A stretch of 64,000 nt of DNA from Pirellulales bacterium (lineage in GTDB: Bacteria; Planctomycetota; Planctomycetia; Pirellulales; Lacipirellulaceae): NCBI GenBank assembly GCA_028279215.1, contig JANQOF010000050.1, forward strand, positions 27,610 to 91,609, given 5' to 3'. Below the pieces are notes generated by a model. It saw only the letters and a list, made by a program, of their open reading frames with translations, had not been told where the DNA came from and ran no database searches. Each line of letters opens with the position of its first letter. Position 1 is the stretch's first letter. Below, one piece after another: positions 34,515 through 44,283 of the stretch. A program made the translations under genes and the position numbers.

Positions 34515-35090
34515 TTAGTCATCCAGAATAAGAGTTGCTCTTCCTTCAGAGAGTATCTGAATCTTTCCACTCCCGTCGGTACTCGTCCGTATTTGATCGG
34601 CGGTAGCACACATGCCGTTAGGCCATACCAACTTCACTTCACCCTGAAATAGATAGCCGTTCCTGCTGAGCACAACTCTATCCGATGCCGAACTCAGGCC
34701 ATCACCCCCTTCATCTACGCATTTGCAGTTGCCTAGTCCAGCAATTGACACAATGTCGGAGTCATGCATCTCGATTTCGAGCCTATCCGCAGCAATGACT
34801 ACATCGCCTCCTTGTATGGAGCAGCAAGCATCGCCTTCAAGCACGAGGATGCCGGCACTTGTTGTGCTGTCTTTTGTTTTCTTTTCGATGAGTTTTGGTT
34901 CCGAGAAGTTCAAGCTGCTCGCGGTCAATGTTGTTAGGCCCACGCGAATTCGCACGTGGTTGTCTTTTTCTCCAACTTCATCCAGAGCTTCCATTGCAGG
35001 GATTATGGCTGCTGGAGGCGGTACTTCGGCAGAGACTGCATCCTCGGTCACACCAAGCATTAGGGCAGTGAGAATGATAGCATGGCACAT
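34515..35090 (-). CDS. Exported OstA/LptA-like protein
   Basis: The 191-residue product has a signal peptide (CHAIILTALMLGVTEDAVSA) and a beta-strand pattern with the vocabulary of LptA/OstA domains: GDVVIAADRLEIEM, then ATADQIRTSTDGSGKIQI with LSEG. LptA proteins form a beta-jellyroll that carries lipopolysaccharide. The match is partial, and the Cys-rich segment (GDACCSIQGG, GNCKCVDEG) is odd for the family. It is convergent with the small gene at 34028. Assignment is tentative. Confidence 0.5.
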   Translation of the reverse strand: MCHAIILTALMLGVTEDAVSAEVPPPAAIIPAMEALDEVGEKDNHVRIRVGLTTLTASSLNFSEPKLIEKKTKDSTTSAGILVLEGDACCSIQGGDVVIAADRLEIEMHDSDIVSIAGLGNCKCVDEGGDGLSSASDRVVLSRNGYLFQGEVKLVWPNGMCATADQIRTSTDGSGKIQILSEGRATLILDD

Positions 35091-35464
35091 TCGTGAATCC
35101 TTTCAGTTAGGGGGAGGTGGCCACTACTGGATCAATTAGCAATTACCATACCGATGGCCATGGAAGTCAGAACTATCGGCATTCATGCATCCAGCGTTTG
35201 CATCGGCTGGCTTTCTTGGAAGTTATTTCAAACCCCAAATTGTTCAAGTTGCGTGTGTTCGCTGGATTCCTCCTTTTTCATTTTCAAGTACGAACAAGAG
35301 ACGGTTCGTGAGTTTTCGAGTGCCTGACAAATTCGGCCAACACCAGTCTTGGTATCCTGTGCATCACTAACTCGCCTTAGCTTGATCCGCCAGCGTAGCT
35401 TGTACGTTCCCGCAAAGTCGGGCTAAATCGACAATCGATACTTCGCATGTCGATCCACAATTGC

Positions 35465-35473
35465 TGCTATAAT
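35465..35473 (+). promoter_or_regulatory. Extended -10 promoter of the sulfatase gene
   Basis: TGCTATAAT is a perfect extended -10 box (TGnTATAAT), 33 bases before the sulfatase ATG. The -35 region is weak, as is common with extended -10 promoters. AGGAAG at about 35495 is the ribosome site. Confidence 0.55.
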
Positions 35474-35505
35474 GAGGGCCTTCTCCCCATAAGTAGGAAG
35501 CCCAC

Positions 35506-36969
35506 ATGACGAGATCCCTATTAGCAACAGCATTCACGTTTTCAATGGTTGCATCTGTCGCCACAGCCGAAGCGGAAAGCGCGCAACCGCCCAACGTTGT
35601 CATCATCTTCATCGACGACATGGGTTACGCCGATATTGGCCCGTTTGGGTGCGAGGCGTATGAGACGCCTAATCTCGACCGGATGGCGGCCGAGGGAAAA
35701 GTGTTCACCGATTTTCATTCGGCGACGGCCGTTTGCAGCGCGTCGCGAGCGGCGCTGCTAACGGGCTGTTATCCGGAGCGAGTCAGTGTATTGGGCGCGC
35801 TAAGACCACGAAGTCGCACGGGACTCCACCCCGACGAGGTGACGATCGCCGACGCATGTAAGTCGCGTGGCTACGCGACCGCATGCGTTGGAAAATGGCA
35901 CCTGGGAGACCAGCCGGAGTTCTTGCCGACACGGCAGGGCTTCGACGAGTATTTTGGGTTACCCTACTCGAACGACATGTGGCCCTACCCCTACGGGGAA
36001 ACCACCTTGAAGGCGAAGCGCGGTGGAGGCTCGTTGCCACCGTTGCCGCTCTACGAGAACGAAGAAATCGTGGATGCGGAGGTAACGCCCGAGGATCAGG
36101 CGCAGTTGACAACGCAATATACCGAGCGGGCTGTTGATTTCATCGAACGCCATGCCGGCGAGCGGCCATTCTTCCTGTACGTTCCCCACTCCATGGTACA
36201 CGTCCCCCTCTTTGTATCGGAAAAGTTCGCGGGTAAGAGTGGTGCAGGGCTGTACGGCGATGTGGTGATGGAACTCGACTGGTCGGTTGGCGAAGTGATC
36301 GATGCGCTTGAGCGGACGGGAGTCGACGAGAACACGCTGATGATCTTTACCTCCGACAACGGTCCCTGGCTGAACTTTGGCGATCACGCCGGCTCGGCCG
36401 GTCCCTTGCGCGAAGGCAAGGGCACCATGTTCGAAGGAGGCTACCGGGGGCCGTGTGTGATGCGCTGGCCGGCAGGCATCCCCGCTGGCACAAGTTGTGA
36501 CGCGCTCGCGACCACAATGGACTTGTTTCCAACCATCTGCGGCATGATTGGCGCCGACCTTCCCAGCGACCGAGAAATTGACGGCAAAGACATCCTTCCA
36601 TTGATCACAGGTGAGTCGAATGAGTCTCCGCACGACGTGCTGTACTGCTACTATGGCCGAGCGCTGCATGCGGTGCGCGACCCACGATTCAAGCTGCATC
36701 TTCCACACCCCTACCGAACCCTGGAGGGCAAGAAACCAGGATCGGGCGGCAAACCGGTTGCCTACAACCGCGCCACGATTGGCGTACGGTTATACGATCT
36801 GCAAAACGATGTGGGCGAAACAACCGATGTCGCTGGCGAACACCCCAAGGTCGTGCGGAGACTACTTGGCGAAGCCGAAGCCGCTCGCAGCGCCCTGGGC
36901 GATCGCCTTACCGGAGTGAAGGGCTCCGAGATACGGCCTCCAGGGCGGGTGCCGCCCGCCAAGGAGTAG
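35506..36969 (+). CDS. Arylsulfatase-type sulfatase
   Basis: The 487-residue exported protein has a signal peptide, then VVIIFIDDMGYADIGPFGC (metal-binding Asp pair) and AVCSASRAALLTG, the C-x-A-S-R variant of the sulfatase signature in which Cys is matured to formylglycine. Further sulfatase hallmarks are VGKWHLGD, FTSDNGPWLNFGDHAGS and the C-terminal HAVRDPRFKLHL. Sulfatases release sulfate from algal polysaccharides or glycans, which planctomycetes do with many copies. It has its own promoter; no maturation enzyme is in the window. Confidence 0.93.
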   Translation: MTRSLLATAFTFSMVASVATAEAESAQPPNVVIIFIDDMGYADIGPFGCEAYETPNLDRMAAEGKVFTDFHSATAVCSASRAALLTGCYPERVSVLGALRPRSRTGLHPDEVTIADACKSRGYATACVGKWHLGDQPEFLPTRQGFDEYFGLPYSNDMWPYPYGETTLKAKRGGGSLPPLPLYENEEIVDAEVTPEDQAQLTTQYTERAVDFIERHAGERPFFLYVPHSMVHVPLFVSEKFAGKSGAGLYGDVVMELDWSVGEVIDALERTGVDENTLMIFTSDNGPWLNFGDHAGSAGPLREGKGTMFEGGYRGPCVMRWPAGIPAGTSCDALATTMDLFPTICGMIGADLPSDREIDGKDILPLITGESNESPHDVLYCYYGRALHAVRDPRFKLHLPHPYRTLEGKKPGSGGKPVAYNRATIGVRLYDLQNDVGETTDVAGEHPKVVRRLLGEAEAARSALGDRLTGVKGSEIRPPGRVPPAKE

Positions 36970-37346
36970 TGGAAAACTCGTCCGGTTTTTTTGTTGAAAC
37001 TGGGCCAGCGGTCGTGGTACGGTGAGACTCTATTGGGGGGAAATCTGCAGTAGAGTAGGTGGTTCTGCCGGGCACGGCAGGTTCACCTACCTTCTACGTT
37101 CTGCAACGGTTAGAGGTAGCTGCGATCACCTACCCTACTGGTTGGGGCGGGTGGTTTTTCTCAATTATGCATGTACCCAGGAATTTACTCGCCGACTCAA
37201 GCTGCCGCCGAATTGCGCAACTACTTGCGTGTAAACGACTTGTGTAATCACGTGTCGGCGCGAACCCGCGAATAAATGCACAGCAGATCGTTTTCCCAGA
37301 ATCGAGAAAAAACGCAGGTGGAATTTACAGTAGGCAGGTCGACGAG
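36970..37346. other. Gap without a convincing gene
   Basis: Two short frames (about 60-70 codons) run on the + strand, but neither has a ribosome site or a coding-like sequence. I see no RNA gene or repeat. The minus-strand gene at 37347 ends here without an obvious terminator. Confidence 0.4.
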
Positions 37347-39644
37347 TTAGCTGCTCGTGCCGCCGTTGAGTCGCAGATCCTGCCAGGCGATGTCGTCGCG
37401 GGTGTGCAGACGGCCAGCGGCGTCGGCGATGTCGGGATAGAACTCAGCCAGCCGTGCGGCGATCGACAAGGGATCGAAGCCAGACCCTTCGGTCACCAGC
37501 ATCGCATCATCGCCTGCCGTGTTGACGATGCTGGTCGTTGGACGCTGCGACTTGAGTGATTCGACATGACAGCTACCGTCCGCGGCGAGCAGTATCGTGT
37601 AACGCCGGTGTCCGCATTGCATCACGTTGGTATCGGCGCGGGTGAGCAGCGCGTCGCCGTCGGCACCCGCTGCGAGGCGCGTACAACCGAACGACCGCAG
37701 TCGAAACAGCTCTGACGATTTTTCGGTGCGACATGCGGTCAGATGCTGGCCGACGGGAGTAGTAAGATCGAGAGCGAGGTAATCGGCCACCGACGAGTAA
37801 ACAGCCAGTCGCTCGTCGCCGTTAGTGCGTGGCGGCACGCATACGAGGTAGACATGATCGAACGCGGCGGTGTCCGACTCGAATCGGGCCCCAGGGCCCT
37901 GCGGCGAATGCTCACCGTGGTTTCCATGCCGCTGGGTATGGGTGAGTTCGGTAAGTAATGAGTAGAAGTTGGCAATTGGTAGCGAATCGGCCACGCCCGG
38001 AGCACGCTCGGGCATGGCGAGCACACCGTCGACCTGCAGTTCGACCTGCAAGTCGCCGGCCAGCGAACGCGCCGCCTGGGCAATGTCGACCACCGTGCCG
38101 CTGCCGGTGCCGCCGCTGGTTCCTGCCAACACAACCACGCGGAGTTTGGTGGCCGAAGTGTGCGTGGCGGCCAGTTGTTGCAACCGTGCGTACAAGCTAC
38201 GGAGGATCGGCTCGGCGTGGTCGACTGCCGCGATGCGGCCGAGTGGACGGTAGCCGCGTGTTTCGAGCGAGCGAGGAATGTTGTAGAGCCAGCGGCGACT
38301 TACCCATCGCAGCAGCGCTTGCGACGAGTCGCCGTATTGTTTGGGTCGCTTCAGTGGAATGTGCAACGTGTCGCAGTTGTCGAGCCGATGCTGTGATTCG
38401 TCGGTCACCGCGTTGTTCAAGGTTTCGCGATCGGTGTCGATCGCCAACCACGCAAGGTCGCCTTTGGTCAAACAATCAACGTTCGCCCGACCGATAGGTT
38501 CACGAACATGCTTGAGCATCTTGATGCCCATACCGCCGATGCCGACCACCAGCGTGGGAACGTGCTGATAGCCCGTCGGCACAATCTTCGGCGGTGCGAG
38601 GTCGTGGACCTCTGTATCGGGTACGGGATACGACAGTGGCTCGTTAGTCGTTTGCGGACGGGTAGCCTCGACCACATCGCCAAGCCGCTGCGTGACCATC
38701 GGCGAATGGTCATCGGCCGGGATGGGCTGAGTGTTCATCGCGGCGTTGGGCGTGGTATCGTCGGTCGCCGGCGTTGGGACTGGCGGGCTTACGTGCTGCT
38801 CGCTTTCGGCTTTCGTCGCCGGAGCGATGGCACCCGACTTCAATGCCTCGACAAACGCGCGGCACGACTCGAATCGAGCTTCGGGGCGTTTGGCCAAAGC
38901 GCGGCGCATGATCGCTTGATCGCGCTCGGCGAGCGGCTGCAAGTTGGGTTCCGCCTGCGTATGCTGCTTCGCGAGCTGCGCGGGCGTGCGTCCCGGAAAG
39001 GGCAATTGCCCAGTAAGCATCTGCTGGTACACAATCGCCAAGCTGTATTGATCGCTGCGGTGCGACGGATTGTCGTCGAACACCTCGGGCGCGGAGTAAA
39101 GCGGCGTCATTCCGCCCATCATCGAGTCGAGCGTTCTGGTCGCCAACTCTTTGACCAAACCAAAGTCACCGACCTTTACGTGGTCGCCGACCACCAACAG
39201 GTTCTCGGGTTTGATATCCAAGTGCTGCAGCGAATGGCGCTCGACCAGGCAATCGAGCGCGTCGGCGGCGTCGCTCAAGTAGCACAGCAATTCGTCACGG
39301 GGAATTCCGGAGAGCCCCGCTTCCTGGTGATTTCGATAGCAAACGTCGAGACTCATGTCGGCCAACTCGGTGACAATCACGAGTCGCCCGTCGACCACTT
39401 CGAAGCGTTCGAGGGAAATTACGAATGGATGGCGAACGGCGCGAATCCGCTCGAGCGACTTCAACTCGCGCTCGGCCAGATCGTCGCTGCAGTGCCCGTA
39501 AACAATTTTGATTGCCTTTTCGACACCACCTGGCGCGGTGGCTCGCCACACCTCGCCATAGCCGCCCGACCCAATTCGTTCGGTAGTTGTGTAACCGCCG
39601 GGGAGTTCGACGTTGTGAGCATTGGGAAAGACTGTTGTAGCCAT
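37347..39644 (-). CDS. Ser/Thr protein kinase fused to a tubulin/FtsZ-like GTPase domain
   Basis: The 765-residue protein has a kinase domain at about 15-270: glycine loop IGSGGYGEVW (24-33), Lys46, HLDIKPENL (catalytic Asp143; a Leu replaces the usual Arg, so a non-RD kinase), DFG (160-162) and APE. After a Pro/Thr linker (about 270-355) comes VPTLVVGIGGMGIKML (363-377), the Rossmann-type start of a tubulin-like domain, followed by VLAGTSGGTGSGTVVDIA (506-521) with the GGTGSG nucleotide-binding signature. The rest is alpha/beta. A kinase joined to a tubulin-like GTPase suggests control of a filament or nucleotide switch by phosphorylation. It is the last gene before an FHA protein and lies 43 bases downstream of it, so probably one operon. 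Confidence 0.9.
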   Translation of the reverse strand: MATTVFPNAHNVELPGGYTTTERIGSGGYGEVWRATAPGGVEKAIKIVYGHCSDDLAERELKSLERIRAVRHPFVISLERFEVVDGRLVIVTELADMSLDVCYRNHQEAGLSGIPRDELLCYLSDAADALDCLVERHSLQHLDIKPENLLVVGDHVKVGDFGLVKELATRTLDSMMGGMTPLYSAPEVFDDNPSHRSDQYSLAIVYQQMLTGQLPFPGRTPAQLAKQHTQAEPNLQPLAERDQAIMRRALAKRPEARFESCRAFVEALKSGAIAPATKAESEQHVSPPVPTPATDDTTPNAAMNTQPIPADDHSPMVTQRLGDVVEATRPQTTNEPLSYPVPDTEVHDLAPPKIVPTGYQHVPTLVVGIGGMGIKMLKHVREPIGRANVDCLTKGDLAWLAIDTDRETLNNAVTDESQHRLDNCDTLHIPLKRPKQYGDSSQALLRWVSRRWLYNIPRSLETRGYRPLGRIAAVDHAEPILRSLYARLQQLAATHTSATKLRVVVLAGTSGGTGSGTVVDIAQAARSLAGDLQVELQVDGVLAMPERAPGVADSLPIANFYSLLTELTHTQRHGNHGEHSPQGPGARFESDTAAFDHVYLVCVPPRTNGDERLAVYSSVADYLALDLTTPVGQHLTACRTEKSSELFRLRSFGCTRLAAGADGDALLTRADTNVMQCGHRRYTILLAADGSCHVESLKSQRPTTSIVNTAGDDAMLVTEGSGFDPLSIAARLAEFYPDIADAAGRLHTRDDIAWQDLRLNGGTSS

Positions 39645-39687
39645 GTGCTAATTCCTAGCGCGCGTACTCTTCACACCAAGTCTCGAC

Positions 39688-40821
39688 TTAATGCAAAGCA
39701 GCAGCACTCAACTCGTTGGGCGTCGCGGCCGACGTACCTCTCTGCACCAGATTTATGCCGATTTGCCCACACGCCATTTCGTCGTCGCGGGAGGTGGCTA
39801 GTGGCAACACGGTGTCGATGTTGTGAGCGTCGCAATTCGCCTGCACGATCTCCAATTGCTGCAAACGTCGTGGCTGGCTGGCTGCGCCGCGAATCAGCAT
39901 ATTGGAGAATAGCAGGTAGTCGGGCGGAGCGTGGACCATCGAGTCGACGCATCCACCGCCGCCAGAAAAATCGACGAATGCTAATAGGAATCCGCTATCG
40001 CGCAGTTTGCCGCACAGTCGTTCCGCTTCGGCCGATCCGGTCGCCCACTCCCAGTGCACGGCGACACCAATGTTGCGAGGCGAACCCAGCCAGTCGACCG
40101 CCATATCGATTGCGTCGACCAATCGCTCGTCGAAGGTTTCGCGCTGAGTCACACTTAGCAGCAAGCTGCCGCCCGGCGACCGATCGTCGACCCGCTCGGC
40201 GGCGAGCTGCCACGCAAGCGTTTCGAGCCGTGAGGCGATGGCCGCGGGGTCTTTCGAGTCGGCATTGCGCATCCAGGTTTCGAGCGGCGGTACAATCCGC
40301 ACGGCCGTGGCTTGCAGGTTGTTCGTCACTCGGTGCACCAAGTGGCTCCACTCCATGGGAGTGGTCTGGTACAGCAAGGCCTCGCTCATGCCGCGACTGG
40401 CAGCCACTTCTTCTGGGATGCCACGCGGGGTCGCGACTGGCTTACGGCTGGCCAGCGGTCGGGTCAGTGTCCGTTGCAGCCTTCCCATCGACGTACAAAC
40501 GAACGTCAAGTCGATGTCCGCAATGCTCACCGAATCGCCGTCGACTAGAGGGGATTCAGTGATGGGTTGTCCATTAACGCAGGTTCCGTTGGTGCTATTC
40601 AGATCGCGCAACCGAAAGCCGGTTGGGGTCTTCGTAAGCTCCACGTGTTCGCGCGACACCGAAGTGGAGTTGACCTGCAACGATACGGTTTCCCCTCGAC
40701 CAATCACGAAAGGAAAGTCTTCGACCTCTACCGATTTGAGCTGTGGGCTGTTGAGCGGATAGAACTCGAAACGCGGACGGGCGTCGCGTGTGTTGGTAAG
40801 AGATGGAAGCACGATCGGCAA
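39688..40821 (-). CDS. FHA-domain protein with degenerate EAL-like domain
   Basis: The 377-residue protein has an FHA domain at about 38-108, with FVIGRG, the phosphothreonine-binding SREH (56-59) and NSTNGT (75-80). Residues about 145-362 match the EAL phosphodiesterase fold (LLLSVTQRETFDERLVDAID, then LAFVDFSGGGG and PPDYLLFSN, a changed DDFGTG loop), but the EAL triplet and metal-binding acids are altered or missing, so a cyclic-di-GMP-binding or pure scaffold role is more likely than catalysis. FHA domains read phosphothreonine, so it is a natural partner of the neighbouring kinase. Transcribed just before the kinase-tubulin gene. Confidence 0.85.
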   Translation of the reverse strand: MPIVLPSLTNTRDARPRFEFYPLNSPQLKSVEVEDFPFVIGRGETVSLQVNSTSVSREHVELTKTPTGFRLRDLNSTNGTCVNGQPITESPLVDGDSVSIADIDLTFVCTSMGRLQRTLTRPLASRKPVATPRGIPEEVAASRGMSEALLYQTTPMEWSHLVHRVTNNLQATAVRIVPPLETWMRNADSKDPAAIASRLETLAWQLAAERVDDRSPGGSLLLSVTQRETFDERLVDAIDMAVDWLGSPRNIGVAVHWEWATGSAEAERLCGKLRDSGFLLAFVDFSGGGGCVDSMVHAPPDYLLFSNMLIRGAASQPRRLQQLEIVQANCDAHNIDTVLPLATSRDDEMACGQIGINLVQRGTSAATPNELSAAALH

Positions 40822-40917
40822 ACCTCATAGATTTCGACAATGGCGATGGCAGGCGCAGAACGCACCCAAAACCGAAGAGCGTCGGATCAACCAAACTTTA
40901 GCTTATCGACGCTTCCC

Positions 40918-42402
40918 ATGCCGTCGGCATCCGTGCAAATGCTAGAGTTTGTTTATGGTTCGTGGACTGCCAGTCTCCTAGAACGAAATGACGAAGCCGT
41001 GACACCAGAAACAACCGACATACCCGTTACCATTGTTTCCACCGACCGGTCGCAGTTGTGCGAGTTGTCGTGGACGTTATCGTTGTTCGGCTATCGCCCC
41101 ACGGCGTCGTGCGATTTCGGCGACGAGAATCCATGGCAGCGGTCGAGCGAGCCGCAAATCGTGCTTGTGGACGTTCGGTCGGAAGACGACGCCGAGGAAG
41201 TGCTCGCCGCCCCGCGAACACACAACTACGTCTACCGAATCGCCATCGACAGCATGGAGTCGGAGAACACATGCGAGCGGCTGCTGGCTCGCGGCGCCGA
41301 CGACGTCATACGTCACCCAGTAAACCTGGGCGAGTTGCTCACGCGGCTTCGTACCGGCGTACGTCGCTTGGAGTTCGAGCGCCGCCTTGCTTTGCGTGAA
41401 CGGCACGACCCGCTGACGGGAGCGATGTCGCGCGAGGCATTGATTCACTGGCTGGAACGACGCCAAACAGCCAACCAGACGCTACCACAGAGCTTGGTCG
41501 TATGCGGGGTCGATTACCTGGATCTGATTCGCGAGCAAAATGGGGTTCGCGCCCAAAGGCATGTTTCGGCAACACTCGGTCGTTGTTTGACTCAGTCGCT
41601 GAACTCCGATGAACGGTGCGCCGTGCTCGACCACGGCGTGTTCGCCGCTCTGCTGAATCGACCCGCAGAGGAAGCCAGAACATTTGCCGAGTCGCTGGCC
41701 GCCAGCTTTGCCGCGAGCGATACGTTGGTGCGCGAGATACGTCTGCTGCCCTCGCTATCGGCAATGGTCGCCGATTGGAACCCTGCTCTGCTGGCAGCTC
41801 AGCAGTTGGACGAGGCCCGGAGCACTTTTGAGCACTTGCAATGCTGTGGCGGCAATTGCGTCCGGCATGCCGACGAGTTGCGACAACAGATCGCCCAGTG
41901 GCGGAACAACATCGACGAGGGTGTCCCGTTCGAGGACGTCATCGCCCAGGACATGATGGAGATGTTTCCCATCGTGCTCACCGAGGAGCAACTACAAGTC
42001 GGCTTTGGGGCCGACATCACTTCGCCCGAAGTGTTGCAAGTGCCGTGTATTCCCGTGGTCGACAGTGACGGGCACCTAACGGGCGCCGTACAGGCCAGAC
42101 AGCTTGCCAGTCCCGCAAGTGTCGATACACTGTCGCAGCCTGCAACCATCGAGCACGTGCAAACGCTTAGCGAGATGTTCGACGCGTTCACCGTGGCCGA
42201 CGAAGGGCACTTGGTGGTTGTCGATGGCGACAATCGGCCGCTTGGTTATCTGTCGTGCGAAGGATTGGCAAGCCTGGTGCTCGATCGCATCGACGCCGAT
42301 CGGTATCGCCCGGCGAAGGACGCGAGCGAAGGACTCTCGTCGCTGGTGGTGCCGGTCGAGCCATCGCCCGAACAAGGACACGAACCGGCAGTAGCAACCT
42401 AG
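40918..42402 (+). CDS. Receiver-like, degenerate GGDEF and CBS-domain signalling protein
   Basis: About 494 residues from the ATG at 40918 (40840, 40939 and a GTG at 40999 are alternatives; none has a good ribosome site). It has a response-regulator-like domain (about 35-145, IVLVDVRSED near the phospho-Asp position), then HDPLTGAMSREALIHWLERR, the start of a GGDEF domain, but the GGDEF motif itself reads LDHGVFAALL and so cannot act as a cyclase. The C-terminus has two CBS-like segments (about 355-475). Its start is 19 to 97 bases from that of the FHA gene on the other strand, so the two share a control region. The 3' end overlaps the AAA gene by four bases, convergent. Confidence 0.82.
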   Translation: MPSASVQMLEFVYGSWTASLLERNDEAVTPETTDIPVTIVSTDRSQLCELSWTLSLFGYRPTASCDFGDENPWQRSSEPQIVLVDVRSEDDAEEVLAAPRTHNYVYRIAIDSMESENTCERLLARGADDVIRHPVNLGELLTRLRTGVRRLEFERRLALRERHDPLTGAMSREALIHWLERRQTANQTLPQSLVVCGVDYLDLIREQNGVRAQRHVSATLGRCLTQSLNSDERCAVLDHGVFAALLNRPAEEARTFAESLAASFAASDTLVREIRLLPSLSAMVADWNPALLAAQQLDEARSTFEHLQCCGGNCVRHADELRQQIAQWRNNIDEGVPFEDVIAQDMMEMFPIVLTEEQLQVGFGADITSPEVLQVPCIPVVDSDGHLTGAVQARQLASPASVDTLSQPATIEHVQTLSEMFDAFTVADEGHLVVVDGDNRPLGYLSCEGLASLVLDRIDADRYRPAKDASEGLSSLVVPVEPSPEQGHEPAVAT

Positions 42403-44198
42403 CTTTGTTCGGTTCCGGCCATGGCTGTGAAGTAGTTCTTTACGGCATGGTCGAGAATCTCAGGAGTCGCCACTTGTGGCAACTCGTTGTACTCGCAAAA
42501 GTGGGCCGCCTGGTCGAGCAAGTCGCGAGCCTGGCACCGCCGCAACGGCCGGCCGCAAGCGTCGTAGTGTGAGGTCAGCAGATACTCCAGCGAGTTGGGC
42601 GGGCACTCCACTTTTAGCTTCTTGGCGAAGATGCCGAAAAGCTTGATGAACTCGTCACGCGATGGAGCGCCGACTTCGATTTTGAACGGAATCCGACGCA
42701 AGAAAGCGTCGTCGGCCAAGTCGTGTGGCTCGAGGTTGGTCGAGAAGATAATCAACTGTTCGAAGGGAACACATATCTTCTTGCCATTCGCGAGACTCAA
42801 GTAATCGATACGGTTCTCCAGTGGAACGATCCAGCGATTCAAGAGGTCCGTGGGGTTGATCCTTTGCCGGCCAAAGTCGTCGATCAGCAAGCTGCCGCAA
42901 TTGCTGCGGAGCTGCAGGGACGCCTCGCTCACGTGGCTCACCTCGTCGTGCTTAAGCTCCAGACTATCCATCGTCAACTCACCGCCGACCACGACCGTGG
43001 GCCTACGAATGCGAACCCAACGGCGATCGTGTTCGCTGTCTTTCAGCAAGCTGCCAAGCTTCGACTCGACGCTCTCATGGCACGAAGGGTCGTAAAGCTT
43101 GATGATCTGGCCGTCTTCGATAATCGCATGGGGAACCAGGATGTTCTGCCCGAAGCACCGCGTGATGCGTTGGGCAATCGTCGTCTTTCCATTGCCTGGC
43201 GGTCCGTAGATAAACATCCCCTTGCCGGCGCTGATCGCCGGACCCAATTGAGCCAGCATTTCGGGTTCGACATTGATGTCGGAGAACGCCTTTTCGAGCT
43301 GCGCTCGCTTCGGCTTCTCTGTGCGGATCGTTTGAGCGTGCACCGAATCGACATAGTCCTCCAGTGGCACCGGCGCTGGACCGGCGTAGGCACACTCTTT
43401 CATCGCGTGCCGCGCCCGCTCACGCCCCTGGTCGGTGAGTTGGTACACGTAGTCGCCCAGCATGGCCGAAGCGGTCGGAGTCAGATGCTGGCGATTTCTC
43501 AAGACGGTAATGCAACCCTCCAAGATCGGCAGGGGGATACAAATGGTATCTGAAATCTGTCGCCCAGTTAGCGATCCGGCGTTTTGGACTACTTTGACGA
43601 TCAGGTCTTCCAGCGTCGCGCTGGTCAGCCCGGTTTCTTCAAGCGATTGCGGCTCAGGCGGCAAGAATCCCTCGTCAAGACCTAGAGCCGATACAAGGGT
43701 CGACTTGTCTTGCTTCTCCGAGAACCCAAAGTCGGGCATCTGGTTTGGCTGGGACGTCGCCGGCGCTCGTGGCGTTTCCGCAAGACTGAGTTCGGGCTTT
43801 CGCTTCTCCGAAACCTGCTCAGCCGCGGATTGTCCCCGGCTGAGCGGTTGGGTCACGGCACGAATATCCGCCGCGGGCGGCTGCTGGTCGTTTGCAGCCT
43901 TCGCCTGCGCGGTCAAGTTACGACTCAACTGCCAGCCGAAGTTGGTTAGCTCGAAACGTTTGGGCCCGCCCGCTTGGCGGACGAGCTGCAACTCGACGAG
44001 TTGCGGAATCGCTTCGCAGCAACGCATCGCGTACGTTTCGTCGTTCGGATCGTGCAGTTTGTCGTTGCCCGACCGTACCGCCGGTCCTCGAGTGTCGGAC
44101 CTGGAGGCGATCTCGAACGCGCCTCGGTTCTTGGCGGCAATCTGCACCACAGCCTGGGCTTCGGGCTGTAGGTCTTGTGAGTGTTCTAGCGTATGCAT
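42399..44198 (-). CDS. AAA+ ATPase with a long regulatory N-terminus
   Basis: The 599-residue protein has about 300 residues of helical, Ser/Pro-rich N-terminal region, including winged-helix-like stretches (VELQLVRQAGGPKRFELTNF; TGRQISDTICIPLPILEGCI), then an AAA+ core with Walker A GPPGNGKT (332-339), Walker B LLIDDFGRQ (about 424-432), sensor-1 IIFSTNLEP and an Arg-finger-like DDAFLRRIPFKIEV. Its C-terminal small domain is present. The combination of sequence-binding-like N-terminus and AAA+ motor suggests a regulator or remodeller; the substrate is unknown. It ends within the convergent receiver/GGDEF gene and precedes asnS on its own strand. Confidence 0.85.
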   Translation of the reverse strand: MHTLEHSQDLQPEAQAVVQIAAKNRGAFEIASRSDTRGPAVRSGNDKLHDPNDETYAMRCCEAIPQLVELQLVRQAGGPKRFELTNFGWQLSRNLTAQAKAANDQQPPAADIRAVTQPLSRGQSAAEQVSEKRKPELSLAETPRAPATSQPNQMPDFGFSEKQDKSTLVSALGLDEGFLPPEPQSLEETGLTSATLEDLIVKVVQNAGSLTGRQISDTICIPLPILEGCITVLRNRQHLTPTASAMLGDYVYQLTDQGRERARHAMKECAYAGPAPVPLEDYVDSVHAQTIRTEKPKRAQLEKAFSDINVEPEMLAQLGPAISAGKGMFIYGPPGNGKTTIAQRITRCFGQNILVPHAIIEDGQIIKLYDPSCHESVESKLGSLLKDSEHDRRWVRIRRPTVVVGGELTMDSLELKHDEVSHVSEASLQLRSNCGSLLIDDFGRQRINPTDLLNRWIVPLENRIDYLSLANGKKICVPFEQLIIFSTNLEPHDLADDAFLRRIPFKIEVGAPSRDEFIKLFGIFAKKLKVECPPNSLEYLLTSHYDACGRPLRRCQARDLLDQAAHFCEYNELPQVATPEILDHAVKNYFTAMAGTEQS

Positions 44199-44283
44199 GG
44201 AATCTCGCCGTGCGAACCGGGTTGAGAATCAAACCAAAGAAAGCATAGCTCGCGGATTTGTTCCTCGGCGCGGCATACGACGT

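Noticed and set aside
38508..40562. 684-codon + strand frame
   Set aside because: Antisense of the kinase-tubulin and FHA genes, with Arg-rich, patternless translation; the opposite strand has clear domains.
42723..43553. 276-codon + strand frame
   Set aside because: Lies antisense to the AAA+ core with its Walker motifs; translation shows no domain.
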